The position numbers and the translations under genes were made by a program. DNA of 64,000 nucleotides, taken from positions 27,225,001-27,289,000 of the forward strand of contig NC_092673.1 of NCBI RefSeq assembly GCF_964355755.1, in the 5' to 3' direction. Within the stretch, counting starts at the first letter, position 1, and every line of letters starts with the position of its first letter. This stretch comes from Antedon mediterranea (taxonomy: Eukaryota; Echinodermata; Crinoidea; Comatulida; Antedonidae). The notes beneath the pieces were generated by a model. That model saw only the letters and a list, made by a program, of their open reading frames with translations, was not told the origin of the DNA and ran no database searches. Below, in pieces: positions 22,183-35,794 of this stretch.

Positions 22183-23762
22183 CTAGATTTGAACTCGTCA
22201 CTTTGACTAGTTCTGGTTATCCGCGCAAACGCAACCATGCACATACTTAACCATATGAACCTCGACAATTATTATGCCATCCTATGACATGAAATAAATA
22301 TGTTTACAGTGCTGAATTGTACCTATTATGTAGCATATATCATATTACAGTATTTTACAGAATAAACTGTATAATGTTATATACAGTGTAGCATAGACAA
22401 AATTACGAGACCCATCTTTTAAATCCAATTATTAACACAATGACGTCATCAAATTGACATATAAAGATAACAATTTTAGAAGATAATTATCTAAATAATT
22501 ACATTATTGCAAATTTGAAGAATTTTGGGCACGTAAAATTGAGATGCGCTCTCGTTTAAACGCAATGAACTTTTACGCAAGAGATGAAAATACCACTTTT
22601 TGAACTCAACTAGCCATATGATGACGTCACAACATCTGATTGGCAAAATATTCACATGAATTCGTATCTACAATCAAATAGCTTCCAGAAAACGTATTAA
22701 TCATGATTATCACTTTTTATTCTAACGAGCTATAACAGATTGAAATTTACTGTAATGATGAAAATAAGTGACCCACGTTATGCACGCTTTTAATCATGAT
22801 GACGTCATCACAATTTTAAAAATGTTAAATCATGCGAAAGATAATTGATTGACCAAGACAATATAAAAAACGGAGGGAAATGGAATAAGGATAAGTGCAG
22901 ATGCGCTCAATTAAATGTGATGAGCTATGACGAAAAAGACAAAAATCCTATATTTTATATTCGAGTGGCCATATGATGACGTCACAATATCCAGTTAGCC
23001 ATATTGATCCATGATCCGATATCTACAACTCATCAACCTCCAGAATATGTAATTAAAAAAAAGTTCACCGTGTAGTTTAGAATCTATGACTGTTTAAAAA
23101 AAGGCTTAATTTTGGCGAATTTTTTAACTTTTTCATCAAAAACGCGCACAAATTGTCCAATTCGACGTGCTCGTATGACGTGATTTTAAATCGAAATTGT
23201 TAGACAGTTGGTCAAATTACTAGAAAAGACTGGAAAAACATAAATCACGCAAAAAAAAAAGGTTTTTAGCGGTACGTGCGCACCGCGCGCGTAAAAATAT
23301 GCGCTCACGTGGGAATTTTTGACATGCTTAAAATGACATGAAATGCGTAGAAAGTTGATTAGAAATTGATTTTGCGCATTCCGAAATTTTAAACGTGCGT
23401 GCGCGCGTAACTTTTTGTGAAACGTGCCATTTTTAATCCATAGAAAGTTTGCTCTTGATATGACTTAAATTTTCACCAAGCGTCAATATAAAATGACTTT
23501 TGGTTTTTAATCTATGATCAATTATTGAAATTCATAAAATTGCGCGTAACTTACGCTGCGCGACTCTAAAGTAAAAAAACGAAATGTCCTGCACTTCTAC
23601 AGTTAAAGGTCAATCTTCTGACAAAATTATACGATGTAATGTTGATAAGAATTTGAGATACACGTGACACAAAATTCTGGGAAAGAAAGAAGAATAAGAT
23701 AGAAAAAAAAAAAAAAGATCCTTACAATAACAAGGGGTTATCCGCCAAGTGCGGATAACCAA
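22183..23762 (-). mobile_element. Array unit 11 (family B) with C-type cassette
   Basis: Unit of 1,580 bp, a near copy of unit 8 including the broken head hairpin (CTAG at 22207-22210). It differs from unit 8 mainly by about 68 bp at the right end that hold an A-run and a palindromic cassette. The pair shows that a cassette can be present or absent on the same core. Confidence 0.85.
23694..23760. repeat. C-type end cassette of unit 11
   Basis: A-run, linker GATCCTTACAATAACAAGG, then palindrome GGTTATCCGC-CAAGT-GCGGATAACC at 23736-23760, two bases before the next CTAG. Confidence 0.85.
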
Positions 23763-24914
23763 CTAGATTTGAACTCGTCACTACGGACGAGTTAGGTTAT
23801 CCGCAGTGCAAAAGCCACGTGCACGTCATACGTTAGAATAGTGCGCGCAAAAAAATAAAACGATTATGGCATTGAAAAATGTTAGTGCGCTCTCTATGTT
23901 GCGTCGCGTCTAAGTATATACGGTATAACACTATATACTGTATACGTACTACATACAGTGCAGAATAGTTGAAAATAAGTGACCAAAGTTATTGACGCAT
24001 TTGAACATGATGACGTCATCACAATTTTTAAAATGGTGGATCATGCGAAAGGTAATTGATTGATCTAGACAATATAAAAAAATTGAGTGAAATGGAATAA
24101 GGATAAGTAGAGATGCGCTCTATTAAATTAACGAGCTATGACGAAAGAGAAAAAAATCCTATATTTTATATTCGGGTGGCCATACGATGACGTCACAATG
24201 TCTGGTTAGCCATATCAATGCATGATTCGAGAAAAACAACTCATCTACTTCCAGAATCTGAAATTTTAAATATTTTCACCTCGGAGTTTAGAATCTATGA
24301 CTTTTTTAAAAAAGGCATAATTTTCACAAATTTTTGAACTTTTTCATAAAAAACGCGCACAAATTGTTCAATTCTACGTGCTCGTATGACGTGATTTTAA
24401 GTCGAAATTGATTGAAAATTGGTAAATGTACTAGAAAAGGCTGAAAAAACAAAAATCAAGCAAAAAAAAGATGTTTTTGCGCTACGTGCGCACGCGCGCG
24501 TAAAAAATATGCGCACGCGTTGGAATTTTTGAAATGCTCAAAATGACCTGAAACGCGTAGAAAGTTGATTAGAAATGAATTTTTCGCAATTTGAAATTTT
24601 AAACGCGCGTGCGCGCGTAACTTTATGTCAAACATGCCATTTTTAATCCATAGAAAGTTTGCCCTTGATATGACTTAAATGTTCACCAAGTGTCATTACA
24701 AAATGACTTTTGCTTTTTAGTCTATGTTAAATACGCGAAATTCATAAAATCGCGCGTAGCTTACGCTGCGCGACTCTAAAGTAAAAAAACGAGCTGTCCT
24801 GCACTTCTACACATAGAGGTAAATCTTCTGACAAAGTTATACGATGTAATGTTGATCAGAATTTGAGATACACGTGACACAAAATTTTGGGAAAGAAAGA
24901 AGAATAACATAGAA
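23763..24914 (-). mobile_element. Array unit 12 (family C, group C1), short reference unit
   Basis: Short unit of 1,152 bp, no cassette. Head: CTAGATTTG, hairpin AACTCGTC-ACTACG-GACGAGTT, A, box GGTTATCCGC (23795-23804). It lacks the left copy of the ~355-bp duplication of long units. CRE cores at 24011 and 24189. Nearly the same as units 14, 15, 17, 19 and 31. Confidence 0.85.
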
Positions 24915-26063
24915 CTAGATTTGAACTCGTCACTACGGACGAGTTAGGTTATCCGCAGCGCAAAAGCCACGTGTACGTCATACGTTAGAATATTGCGTGC
25001 AGAAAAACGATTATGCCACTGAAAAAAATGTTAGTGCGCCTTCTATTTTGTGTCACGTCTAAGTATATACGGTATACACTATATACTGTATACGTACTAC
25101 ATACAGTGCAGAATAGGTGAAAATAAGTGACCAAAGTTATTGACGCATTTGCACATGATGACGTCATCACAATTTTTAAAATGGTGGATCATGCGAAAGG
25201 TAATTGATTGATCTAGACAATATAAAAAAATTGAGGGCAATGGAATACGGATAACCGGAGATGCGCTCTATTAAATGTGATGAGCTATACGAAAGAGAAA
25301 AAAATCCTATATTTTATATTCGAGTAGCCATACGATGACGTCACAATGTCCTGTTAGCCATATTGATACATGATTCGATATCTACAACTCATCTACTACC
25401 AGAATATGTAATTATAAAAAAGTTCACCACGTAGTTTAGAATCTATGACTGTTTAAAAAAAGGCATAATTTTGACAAATTTTTAGACTTTTTCATCAAAA
25501 TTGCGCGCAAATTGTTTAATTCTACGTGCTCGTATGACGAGATTTTAAGGCAAAAATTGATTGAAAGTTGGTAAATTTATTATAAAAGACAGAAAAAACA
25601 AAAATCAAGCAAAAAAAAGATGTTTTTGCGCTACGTGCGCACGCGCGCGTAAAAAATATGCGCACGCGTGGGAATTTTTGAAATGCTCAAAATGACCTGA
25701 AACGCGTAGAAAGTTGATTAGAAATGAATTTTTCGCAATTTGAAATTTTAAACGCGCGTGCGCGCGTAACTTTATGTCAAACATGCCATTTTTAATCCAC
25801 AGAAAGTTTGCCCTTGATATGACTTAAATGTTCACTAAGTGTCATTACAAAATGACTTTTGCTTTTTAGTCTATGTTAAATACGCGAAATTCATAAAATC
25901 GCGCGTAGCTTACGCTGCGCGACTCTAAAGTAAAAAAACGAGCTGTCCTGCACTTCTACACATAGAGGTAAATCTTCTGACAAAGTTATACGATGTAATG
26001 TTGATCAGAATTTGAGATACACGTGACACAAAATTTTGGGAAAGAAAGAAGAATAACATAGAA
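24915..26063 (-). mobile_element. Array unit 13 (family C)
   Basis: Unit of 1,149 bp, no cassette. Core variants (AGTAGCCATACGATG, TATTATAAAAG) are shared with unit 25. The right third is C1 type, so it is a within-family mosaic. Confidence 0.85.
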
Positions 26064-27218
26064 CTAGATTTGAACTCGTCACTACGGACGAGTTAGGTTA
26101 TCCGCAGTGCAAAAGCCACGTGCACGTCATACGTTAGAATAGTGCGCGCAAAAAAATAAAACTATTATGGCATTGAAAAATGTTAGTGCGCTCTCTATGT
26201 TGCGTCGCGTCTAAGTATATACGGTATAACACTATATACTGTATACGTACTACATACAGTGCAGAATAGTTGAAAATAAGTGACCAAAGTTATTGACGCA
26301 TTTGAACATGATGACGTCATCACAATTTTTAAAATGGTGGATCATGCGAAAGGTAATTGATTGATCTAGACAATATAAAAAAATTGGGTGAAATGGAATA
26401 AGGATAAGTAGAGATGCGCTCTATTAAATTGACGAGCTATGACGAAAGAGAAAAAAATCCTATATTTTATATTCGGGTGGCCATACGATGACGTCACAAT
26501 GTCTGGTTAGCCATATCAATGCATGATTCGAGAAAAACAACTCATCTACTTCCAGAATCTGAAATTTTAAATATTTTCACCTCGGAGTTTAGAATCTATG
26601 ACTTTTTAAAAAAAGGCATAATTTTCACAAATTTTTGAACTTTTTCATAAAAAACGCGCGCAAATTGTTCAATTCTACGTGCTCGTATGACGTGATTTTA
26701 AGTCGAAATTGATTGAAAATTGGTAAATGTACTAGAAAAGGCTGAAAAAACAAAAATCAAGCAAAAAAAAGATGTTTTTGCGCTACGTGCGCACGCGCGC
26801 GTAAAAAATATGCGCACGCGTGGGAATTTTTGAAATGCTCAAAATGACCTGAAACGCGTAGAAAGTTGATTAGAAATGAATTTTTCGCAATTTGAAATTT
26901 TAAACGCGCGTACGCGCGTAACTTTATGTCAAACATGCCATTTTTAATCCATAGAAAGTTTGCCCTTGATATGACTTAAATGTTCACCAAGTGTCATTAC
27001 AAAATGACTTTTGCTTTTTAGTCTATGTTAAATACGCGAAATTCATAAAATCGCGCGTAGCTTACGCTGCGCGACTCTAAAGTAAAAAAACGAGCTGTCC
27101 TGCACTTCTACACATAGAGGTAAATCTTCTGACAAAGTTATACGATGTAATGTTGATCAGAATTTGAGATACACGTGACACAAAATTTTGGGAAAGAAAG
27201 AAGAATAACAAAGAAAAA
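26064..27218 (-). mobile_element. Array unit 14 (family C, group C1)
   Basis: Unit of 1,155 bp, no cassette. Nearly the same as unit 12; differs by scattered substitutions such as TTGGGTG for TTGAGTG. It ends GAATAACAAAGAAAA. Confidence 0.85.
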
Positions 27219-28355
27219 CTAGATTTGAACTCGTCACTACGGACGAGTTAGGTTATCCGCAGTGCAAAAGCCACGTGCACGTCATACGTTAGTGCGCGCA
27301 AAAAAATAAAACGATTATGGCATTGAAAAATGTTAGTGCGCTCTCTATGTTGCGTCGCGTCTAAGTATATACGGTATAACACTATATACTGTATACGTAC
27401 TACATACAGTGCAGAATAGGTGAAAATAAGTGACCAAAGTTATTGACGCATTTGAACATGATGCCGTCATCACAATTTTTAAAATGGTGGATCATGCGAA
27501 AGGTAATTGATTGATCTAGACAATATAAAAAAATTGAGTGAAATGGAATAAGGATAAGTAGAGATGCGCTCTATTAAATTAACGAGCTATGACGAAAGAG
27601 AAAAAAATCCTATATTTTATATTCGGGTGGCCATACGATGACGTCACAATGTCTGGTTAGCCATATCAATGCATGATTCGAGAAAAACAACTCATTTACT
27701 TCCAGAATCTGAAATTTTAAATATTTTCACCTCGGAGTTTAGAATCTATGACTTTTTAAAAAAAGGCATAATTTTCACAAATTTTTGAACTTTTTCATCA
27801 AAAACGCACGCAAATTGTTCAATTCTACGTGCTCGTATGACGTGATTTTAAGTCGAAATTGATTGAAAATTGGTAAATGTACTAGAAAAGGCTGAAAAAA
27901 CAAAAATCAAGCAAAAAAAAGATGTTTTTGCGCTACGTGCGCACGCGCGCGTAAAAAATATGCGCACGCGTGGGAATTTTTGAAATGCTCAAAATGACCT
28001 GAAACGCGTAGAAAGTTGATTAGAAATGAATTTTTCGCAATTTGAAATTTTAAACGCGCGTGCGCGCGTAACTTTATGTCAAACATGCCATTTTTAATCC
28101 ATAGAAAGTTTGCCCTTGATATGACTTAAATGTTCACCAAGTGTCATTACAAAATGATTTTTGCTTTTTAGTCTATGTTAAATACGCGAAATTCATAAAA
28201 TCGCGCGTAGCTTACGCTGCGCGACTCTAAAGTAAAAAAACGAGCTGTCCTGCACTTCTACACATAGAGGTAAATCTTCTGACAAAGTTATACGATGTAA
28301 TGTTGATCAGAATTTGAGATACACGTGACACAAAATTTTGGGAAAGAAAGAAGAA
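27219..28355 (-). mobile_element. Array unit 15 (family C, group C1)
   Basis: Unit of 1,137 bp, no cassette. Nearly the same as unit 12. It lacks a few bases after CATACGTTAG, and the first CRE has become TGCCGTCA. It joins unit 16 directly as GAAAGAAAGAAGA|CTAG. Confidence 0.85.
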
Positions 28356-29560
28356 CTAGATTTGAACTCGTCACTACGGACGAGTTAGGTTATCCGCAGA
28401 GCAAAAGCCACGTGCACGTCATACGTTAGAATATTGCGCAGAGAAAAACATTATGCCATTGAAAAAATGTTAGTGCGCTCTCTATTTTACGTCACGTCTA
28501 AGTATACACAGTATACACTATATATTGTATACGTACTACATACAGTGAAGAATATGTGAAAATAAGTGGCCCAAGTTATTGACGCTTTTGGACATGATGA
28601 CGTCATCACAATTTAAAAAATGGTAAATCATGCGAAAGATAATTGATTGACCTAGACAAAATAAAAAAATTGAGGGAAATGGAATACGGATAAGTGGAGA
28701 TGCGCTCTATTAAATGTGACGAGCTATGACGAAAGAGACAAAAATCCTATATTTCATATTCGAGTGGCCAAACGATGACGTCACAATGTCCGGTTAGCCA
28801 TATCGATGCATGATTCGATATCTACAACTCATTATCTTCCAGAATGTGTAATTTAAAAAAAGTTCTCCTCGTAGTTTACAATCTATGACTGTTTTAAAAA
28901 AGGCATAATTTTGACGAATTTTGGAACTTTTTCTTAAAAAATGCGCGCAAATTGTTTAATTCTACGTGCTCGTATGACGTGATTTTAAGTCAAAATTGAT
29001 TGAAAATTGGTAAATTTACTAGAAAAGGCTGAAAAAACAAAAATCAAGCAAAAAAAAGATGTTTTTGCGTTACGTGCGCACGCGCGCGTAAAAAAAATGC
29101 GCACGCGTGGGAATTTTTGAAATGCTCAAAATGACCTGAAACGCGTAGAAAGTTGATTAGAAATGGATTTTTCGCAATTTGAAATTTTAAACGCGCGTGC
29201 GCGCGTAACTTTATGTCAAACATGCCATTTTTAATCCATAGAAAGTTTGCCCTTGATATGACTTAAATGTTCACCAAGTGTCATTACAAAATGACTTTTG
29301 CTTTTTAGTATATGTTAAATACGCGAAATTCATAAAATCGCGCGTAGCTTACGCTGCGCGACTCTAAAGTAAAAAAACGAGCTGTCCTGCACTTCTACAG
29401 ATAGAGGTAAATCTTCTGACAAAGTTATACGATGTAATGTTGATCAGAATTTGAGATACACGTGACACAAAATTTTGGGAAAGAAAGAAGAATAACATAG
29501 AAAAAAAAAAAAAAGATCCTGACAATAACAAGAGGTTATCCGCCAAGTGCGGATAACCAA
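28356..29560 (-). mobile_element. Array unit 16 (family C, group C2) with cassette
   Basis: Unit of 1,205 bp. Group markers: GTGAAGAATATGTG, AAGTGGCCCAAG, GTGGCCAAACGATG. Nearly the same as units 20 and 37. One C-type cassette (A-run from 29501; palindrome 29534-29558, loop CAAGT). Confidence 0.85.
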
Positions 29561-30783
29561 CTAGATTTGAACTCGTCACTACGGACGAGTTAGGTTATCC
29601 GCAGTGCAAAAGCCACGTGCACGTCATACGTTAGAATAGTGCACGCAAAAAAATAAAACGATTATGGCATTGAAAAATGTTAGTGCGCTCTCTATGTTGC
29701 GTCGCGTCTAAGTATATACGGTATAACACTATATACTGTATACGTACTACATACAGTGCAGAATAGGTGAAAATAAGTGACCAAAGTTATTGACGCATTT
29801 GAACATGATGACGTCATCACATTTTTTAAAATGGTGGATCATGCGAAAGGTAATTGATTGATCTAGACAATATAAAAAAATTGAGTGAAATGGAATAAGG
29901 ATAAGTAGAGATGCGCTCTATTAAATTAACGAGCTATGACGAAAGAGAAAAAAATCCTATATTTTATATTCGGGTGGCCATACGATGACGTCACAATGTC
30001 TGGTTAGCCATATCAATGCATGATTCGAGAAAAACAACTCATCTACTTCCAGAATCTGAAATTTTAAATATTTTCACCTCGGAGTTTAGAATCTATGACT
30101 TTTTAAAAAAAGGCATAATTTTCACAAATTTTTGAACTTTTTCATCAAAAACGCGAACAAATTGTTCAATTCTACGTGCTCGTATGACGTGATTTTAAGT
30201 CGAAATTGATTGAAAATTGGTAAATGTACTAGAAAAGGCTGAAAAAACAAAAATCAAGCAAAAAAAAAGATGTTTTTGCGCTACGTGCGCACGCGCGCGT
30301 AAAAAATATGCGCACGCGTGGGAATTTTTGAAATGCTCAAAATGACCTGAAACGCGTAGAAAGTTGATTAGAAATGAATTTTTCGCAATTTGAAATTTTA
30401 AACGCGCGTGCGCGCGTAACTTTATGTCAAACATGCCATTTTTAATCCATAGAAAGTTTGCCCTTGATATGACTTAAATGTTCACCAAGTGTCATTACAA
30501 AATGACTTTTGCTTTTTAGTCTATGTTAAATACGCGAAATTCATAAAATCGCGCGTAGCTTACGCTGCGCGACTCTAAAGTAAAAAAACGAGCTGTCCTG
30601 CACTTCTACACATAGAGGTAAATCTTCTGACAAAGTTATACGATGTAATGTTGATCAGAATTTGAGATACACGTGACACAAAATTTTGGGAAAGAAAGAA
30701 GAATAACATAGAAAAAAAAAAAAAAAAAAAAAAAAAAGATCCTGACAATAACAAGAGGTTATCCGCCAAGAGCGGATAACCAA
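29561..30783 (-). mobile_element. Array unit 17 (family C, group C1) with cassette
   Basis: Unit of 1,223 bp. The core is nearly the same as unit 12, which has no cassette. Here a long A-run is followed by a C-type palindrome at 30757-30781 with loop CAAGA. Unit 31 carries the same loop. Confidence 0.85.
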
Positions 30784-32072
30784 CTAGATTTGAACTCGTC
30801 ACTACGGACGAGTTAGGTTATCCGCAGAGCAAACGCCACGTGCACGTCATACGTTAGAATATTGTGCAGAGAAAACCATTATGCCATTGAAAAAATGTTA
30901 GTGCGCTCTCTATTTTACGTCACGCCTAAGTATACACAGTATACACTATACATTGTATACGTACTACATACAGTGAAGAATATGTGAAAATAAGTGGCCC
31001 AAGTTATTGGCGCTTTTGGACATGATGACGTCATCACAATTTTAAAAACGGTATATCATGCAAAAGATAATTGATTGGCATAGACAATATAAAAAAATGG
31101 GGGAAAATGGAATTCGGATAAGTGGAGATGCGCTCTATTAAATGTGATGAGCTATGACGAAAGAGACAAAAATCCTATATTTTATATTCGAGTGGCCATA
31201 CGATGACGTCACTATGTCCTGTTAGCCATATCGATGCATGATTCGATATCTACAACTCATCAACTTCCAGAATGTGTAATTTAAAAAAAGTTCACCTCGT
31301 AGTTTACAATCTATGACTGTTTTAAAAAAGGCATAATTTTGACAAATTTTTGAACTTTTTCTTCAAAAACGCGCGCAAATTGTTCAATTCTACGTGCTTG
31401 TATGACGTGATTTTAAGTCGAAATTGATTGAAAGTTGGTAAATTTACTAGAAAAGGCTGAAAAAACAAAAATCAAGCAAAAAAAAGATGTTTTTGCGCTA
31501 CGTGCGCACGCGCGCGTAAAAAAAATGCGCACGCCTGGGAATTTTTGAAATGCTCAAAATGCCCTGAAACGCGTAGAAAGTTGATTAGAAATGGATATTT
31601 CGCAATTTGAAATTTTAAACGCGCGTGCTCGCGTAACTTTATGTCAAACATGCCATTTTTAATCCATAGAAAGTTTGCGCATGATATAACTTAAATTTTC
31701 ACGAAGTTTCAATAGAAAATGACTTTTGGTTTTCAATCTATGATCAATCATTGAAATTCATAAAATCGCGCGTAACTTACGCTGCGCGACTCCAAATTCA
31801 TAAAAAAAAGTTTCTTGCACATCTACAGCTACAGGGCAATCTTATGACAAAGTTATAGAATCTTATGTTGACTAGAATTAGAGATACGCTGCGAACAAAA
31901 ATCGTGGAAAGAAAGAAGAAAATAGAAAAAAAAAGAGAAAAAAAATAAAAAAAATAAAAAAGATCCTGACAATAACAAGGGGTTATCCGCCAAGTGCGGA
32001 TAACCAAAAAAAAAAAAAAAAAAAAAGATCCTGACAATAACAAGAGGTTATCCGCCAAGTGCGGATAACCAA
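30784..32072 (-). mobile_element. Array unit 18 (family C) with double cassette
   Basis: Unit of 1,289 bp. The left part is C2-like (GTGAAGAATATGTG). The right end is different from C1/C2 (ACTCCAAATTCATAAAAAAAAG). Two C-type cassettes follow, with palindromes at 31981-32005 and 32046-32070, both with loop CAAGT. The first is preceded by a mixed A/T/G-interrupted A-run. Confidence 0.85.
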
Positions 32073-33229
32073 CTAGATTTGAACTCGTCACTACGGACGA
32101 GTTAGGTTATCCGCAGTGCAAAAGCCACGTGCACGTCATACGTTAGAATAGTGCGCGCAAAAAAATAAAACGATTATGGCATTGAAAAATGTTAGTGCGC
32201 TCTCTATGTTGCGTCGCGTCTAAGTATATACGGTATAACACTATATACTGTATACGTACCGTACTACATACAGTGCAGAATAGGTGAAAATAAGTGACCA
32301 CAGTTATTGACGCATTTGAACATGATGACGTCATCACAATTTTTAAAGTGGTGGATCATGCGAAAGGTAATTGATTGATCTAGACAATATAAAAAAATTG
32401 AGTGAAATGGAATAAAGATAAGTAGAGATGCGCTCTATTAAATTGACGAGCTATGACGAAAGAGAAAAAAATCCTATATTTTATATTCGGGTGGCCATAC
32501 GATGACGTCACAATGTCTGGTTAGCCATATCAATGCATGATTCGAGAAAAACAACTCATCTACTTCCAGAATCTGAAATTTTAAATATTTTCACCTCGGA
32601 GTTTAGAATCTATGACTTTTTAAAAAAAGGCATAATTTTCACAAATTTTTGAACTTTTTCATCAAAAACGCGCGCAAATTGTTCAATTCTACGTGCTCGT
32701 ATGACGTGATTTTAAGTCGAAATTGATTGAAAATTGGTAAATGTACTAGAAAAAGCTGAAAAAACAAAAATCAAGCAAAAAAAAGATGTTTTTGCGCTAC
32801 GTGCGCACGCGCGCGTAAAAAATATGCGCACGCGTGGGAATTTTTGAAATGCTCAAAATGACCTGAAACGCGTAGAAAGTTGATTAGAAATGAATTTTTC
32901 GCAATTTGAAATTTTAAACGCGCGTGCGCGCGTAACTTTATGTCAAACATGCCATTTTTAATCCATAGAAAGTTTGCCCTTGATATGACTTAAATGTTCA
33001 CCAAGTGTCATTACAAAATGACTTTTGCTTTTTAGTCTATGTTAAATACGCGAAATTCATAAAATCGAGCGTAGCTTACGCTGCGCGATTCTAAAGTAAA
33101 AAAACGAGCTGTCCTGCACTTCTACACATAGAGGTAAATCTTCTGACAAAGTTATACGATGTAATGTTGATCAGAATTTGAGATACACGTGACACAAAAT
33201 TTTGGGAAAGAAAGAAGAATAACATAGAA
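32073..33229 (-). mobile_element. Array unit 19 (family C, group C1)
   Basis: Unit of 1,157 bp, no cassette. C1 core with a 5-bp duplication in GTACCGTACTACATAC near 32256. Otherwise close to unit 12. Confidence 0.85.
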
Positions 33230-34447
33230 CTAGATTTGAACTCGTCACTACGGACGAGTTAGGTTATCCGCAGAGCAAAAGCCACGTGCACGTCATACGT
33301 TAGAATATTGCGCAGAGAAAAACATTATGCCATTGAAAAAATGTTAGTGCGCTCTCTATTTTACGTCACGTCTAAGTATACACAGTATACACTATATATT
33401 GTATACGTACTACATACAGTGAAGAATATGTGAAAATAAGTGGCCCAAGTTATTGACGCTTTTGGACATGATGACGTCATCACAATTTAAAAAATGGTAA
33501 ATCATGCGAAAGATAATTGATTGACCTAGACAAAATAAAAAAATTGAGGGAAATGGAATACGGATAAGTGGAGATGCGCTCTATTAAATGTGACGAGCTA
33601 TGACGAAAGAGACAAAAATCCTATATTTCATATTCGAGTGGCCAAACGATGACGTCACAATGTCCGGTTAGCCATATCGATGCATGATTCGATATCTACA
33701 ACTCATTATCTTCCAGAATATGTAATTTAAAAAAAGTTCTCCTCGTAGTTTACAATCTATGACTGTTTTAAAAAAGGCATAATTTTGACGAATTTTGGAA
33801 CTTTTTCTTAAAAAATGCGCGCAAATTGTTTAATTCTACGTGCTCGTATGACGTGATTTTAAGTCAAAATTGATTGAAAATTGGTAAATTTACTAGAAAA
33901 GGCTGAAAAAACAAAAATCAAGCAAAAAAAAGATGTTTTTGCGTTACGTGCGCACGCGCGCGTAAAAAAAATGCGCACGCGTGGGAATTTTTGAAATACT
34001 CAAAATGACCTGAAACGCGTAGAAAGTTGATTAGAAATGGATTTTTCGCAATTTGAAATTTTAAACGCGCGTGCGCGCGTAACTTTATGCCAAACATGCC
34101 ATTTTTAATCCATAGAAAGTTTGCCCTTGATATGACTTAAATGTTCACCAAGTGTCATTACAAAATGACTTTTGCTTTTTAGTATATGTTAAATACGCGA
34201 AATTCATAAAATCGCGCGTAGCTTACGCTGCGCGACTCTAAAGTAAAAAAACGAGCTGTCCTGCACTTCTACAGATAGAGGTAAATCTTCTGACAAAGTT
34301 ATACGATGTAATGTTGATCAGAATTTGAGATACACGTGACACAAAATTTTGGGAAAGAAAGAAGAATAACATAGAAAAAAAAAAAAAAGATCCTGACAAT
34401 AACAAGAGGTTATCCGCCAAGTGCGGATAACCAAAAAAAAAAAAAAA
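33230..34447 (-). mobile_element. Array unit 20 (family C, group C2) with cassette
   Basis: Unit of 1,218 bp, a near copy of unit 16. Palindrome GGTTATCCGC-CAAGT-GCGGATAACC at 34408-34432. An additional A-run after the palindrome separates it from the next CTAG; most cassettes sit only 2 nt away. Confidence 0.85.
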
Positions 34448-35594
34448 CTAGATTTGAACTCGTCACTACGGACGAGTTAGGTTATCCGCAGCGCAAAAGC
34501 CACGTGCACGTCATACGTTGGAATATTGCGCGCAGAAAAACGATTATGCCATTGAAAAAAATGTTAGTGCGCCCTCTATTTTGCGTCACGTCTGAGTATA
34601 TACGGTATACACTATATACTGTATACGTACTACATACAGTGCAGAATAGGTGAAAAGAAGTGATCAAAGTTATTGACGCTTTTGAACATGATGACGTCAT
34701 AACAATTTTAAAAATGGTAAATCATGCGAAAGATAATTGGTTGACCTAGACAAAATAAACAAATTGAGGGAAATGGAATACGGATAAGTAGAGATGCGCT
34801 CTATTAAATGTGACGAGCTATGACGAAAGAGACAAAAATCCTATATTTCATATTCGAGTGGCCAAGCGATGACGTCACAATGTCCGGTTAGCCATATCGA
34901 TGCATGATTCGATATCTACAACTCATTATCTTCCAGAATGTGTAATTTAAAAAAAATTCTCCTCGTAGTTTACAATCTATGACTGTTTTAAAAAAGGCAT
35001 AATTTTGAAGAATTTTTGAACTTTTTCTTCAAAAACGCGCGCAAATTGTTCAATTCTACGTGCTCGTATGACGTGATTTTAAGTCAAAATTGATTGAAAA
35101 TTGGTAAATTTACTAGAAAAGGCTGAAAAAACAAAAATCAAGCAAAAAAAAGATGTTTTTGCGCTACGTGCGCACGCGCGCGTAAAAAATATGCGCACGC
35201 GTGGGAATTTTTGAAATGCTTAAAATGACCTGAAACGCGTAGAAAGTTGATTAGAAATGGATTTTTCGCAATTTGAAATTTTAAACGCGCGTGCGCGCGT
35301 AACTTTATGTCAAACATGCCATTTTTAATCCATAGAAAGTTTGCCCTTGATATGACTTAAATGTTCACTAAGTGTCATTACAAAATGACTTTTGCTTTTT
35401 AGTCTATGTTAAATACGCGAAATTCATAAAATCGCGCGTAGCTTACGCTGCGCGACTCTAAAGTAAAAAAACGAGCTGTCCTGCACTTCTACACATAGCG
35501 GTAAATCTTCTGACAAAGTTATACGATGTAATGTTGATCAGAATTTGAGATACACGTGACACAAAATTTTGGGAAAGAAAGAAGAATAACATAG

Positions 35595-35632
<38 letters not shown>

Positions 35633-35794
35633 TCCTGACAATAACAAGAGGTTATCCGCCAAGAGCGGATAACCAAAAAAAAAAAAAAAAGATCCTGACA
35701 ATAACAAGAGGTTATCCGCCAAGTGCGGATAACCAAAAAAAAAAAAAAGATCCTGACAATAACAAGGGGTTATCCGCCAAGTGCGGATAACCAA
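34448..35794 (-). mobile_element. Array unit 21 (family C) with triple cassette
   Basis: Unit of 1,347 bp. The core is mostly C2 with GTGGCCAAGCGATG. It ends with three stacked C-type cassettes. Confidence 0.85.
35596..35792. repeat. Three stacked C-type cassettes of unit 21
   Basis: Palindromes at 35650-35674 (loop CAAGA), 35710-35734 (loop CAAGT) and 35768-35792 (loop CAAGT), each preceded by an A-run and GATCCTGACAATAACAAG. The first A-run is more than 30 bases. The loops differ, so the stack is not a simple triplication of one cassette. Confidence 0.9.

Noticed and set aside
35458-35794. Open frames with long phenylalanine or lysine runs
   Set aside because: They are translations of the A-runs and palindromic cassettes and move frame with A-run length.
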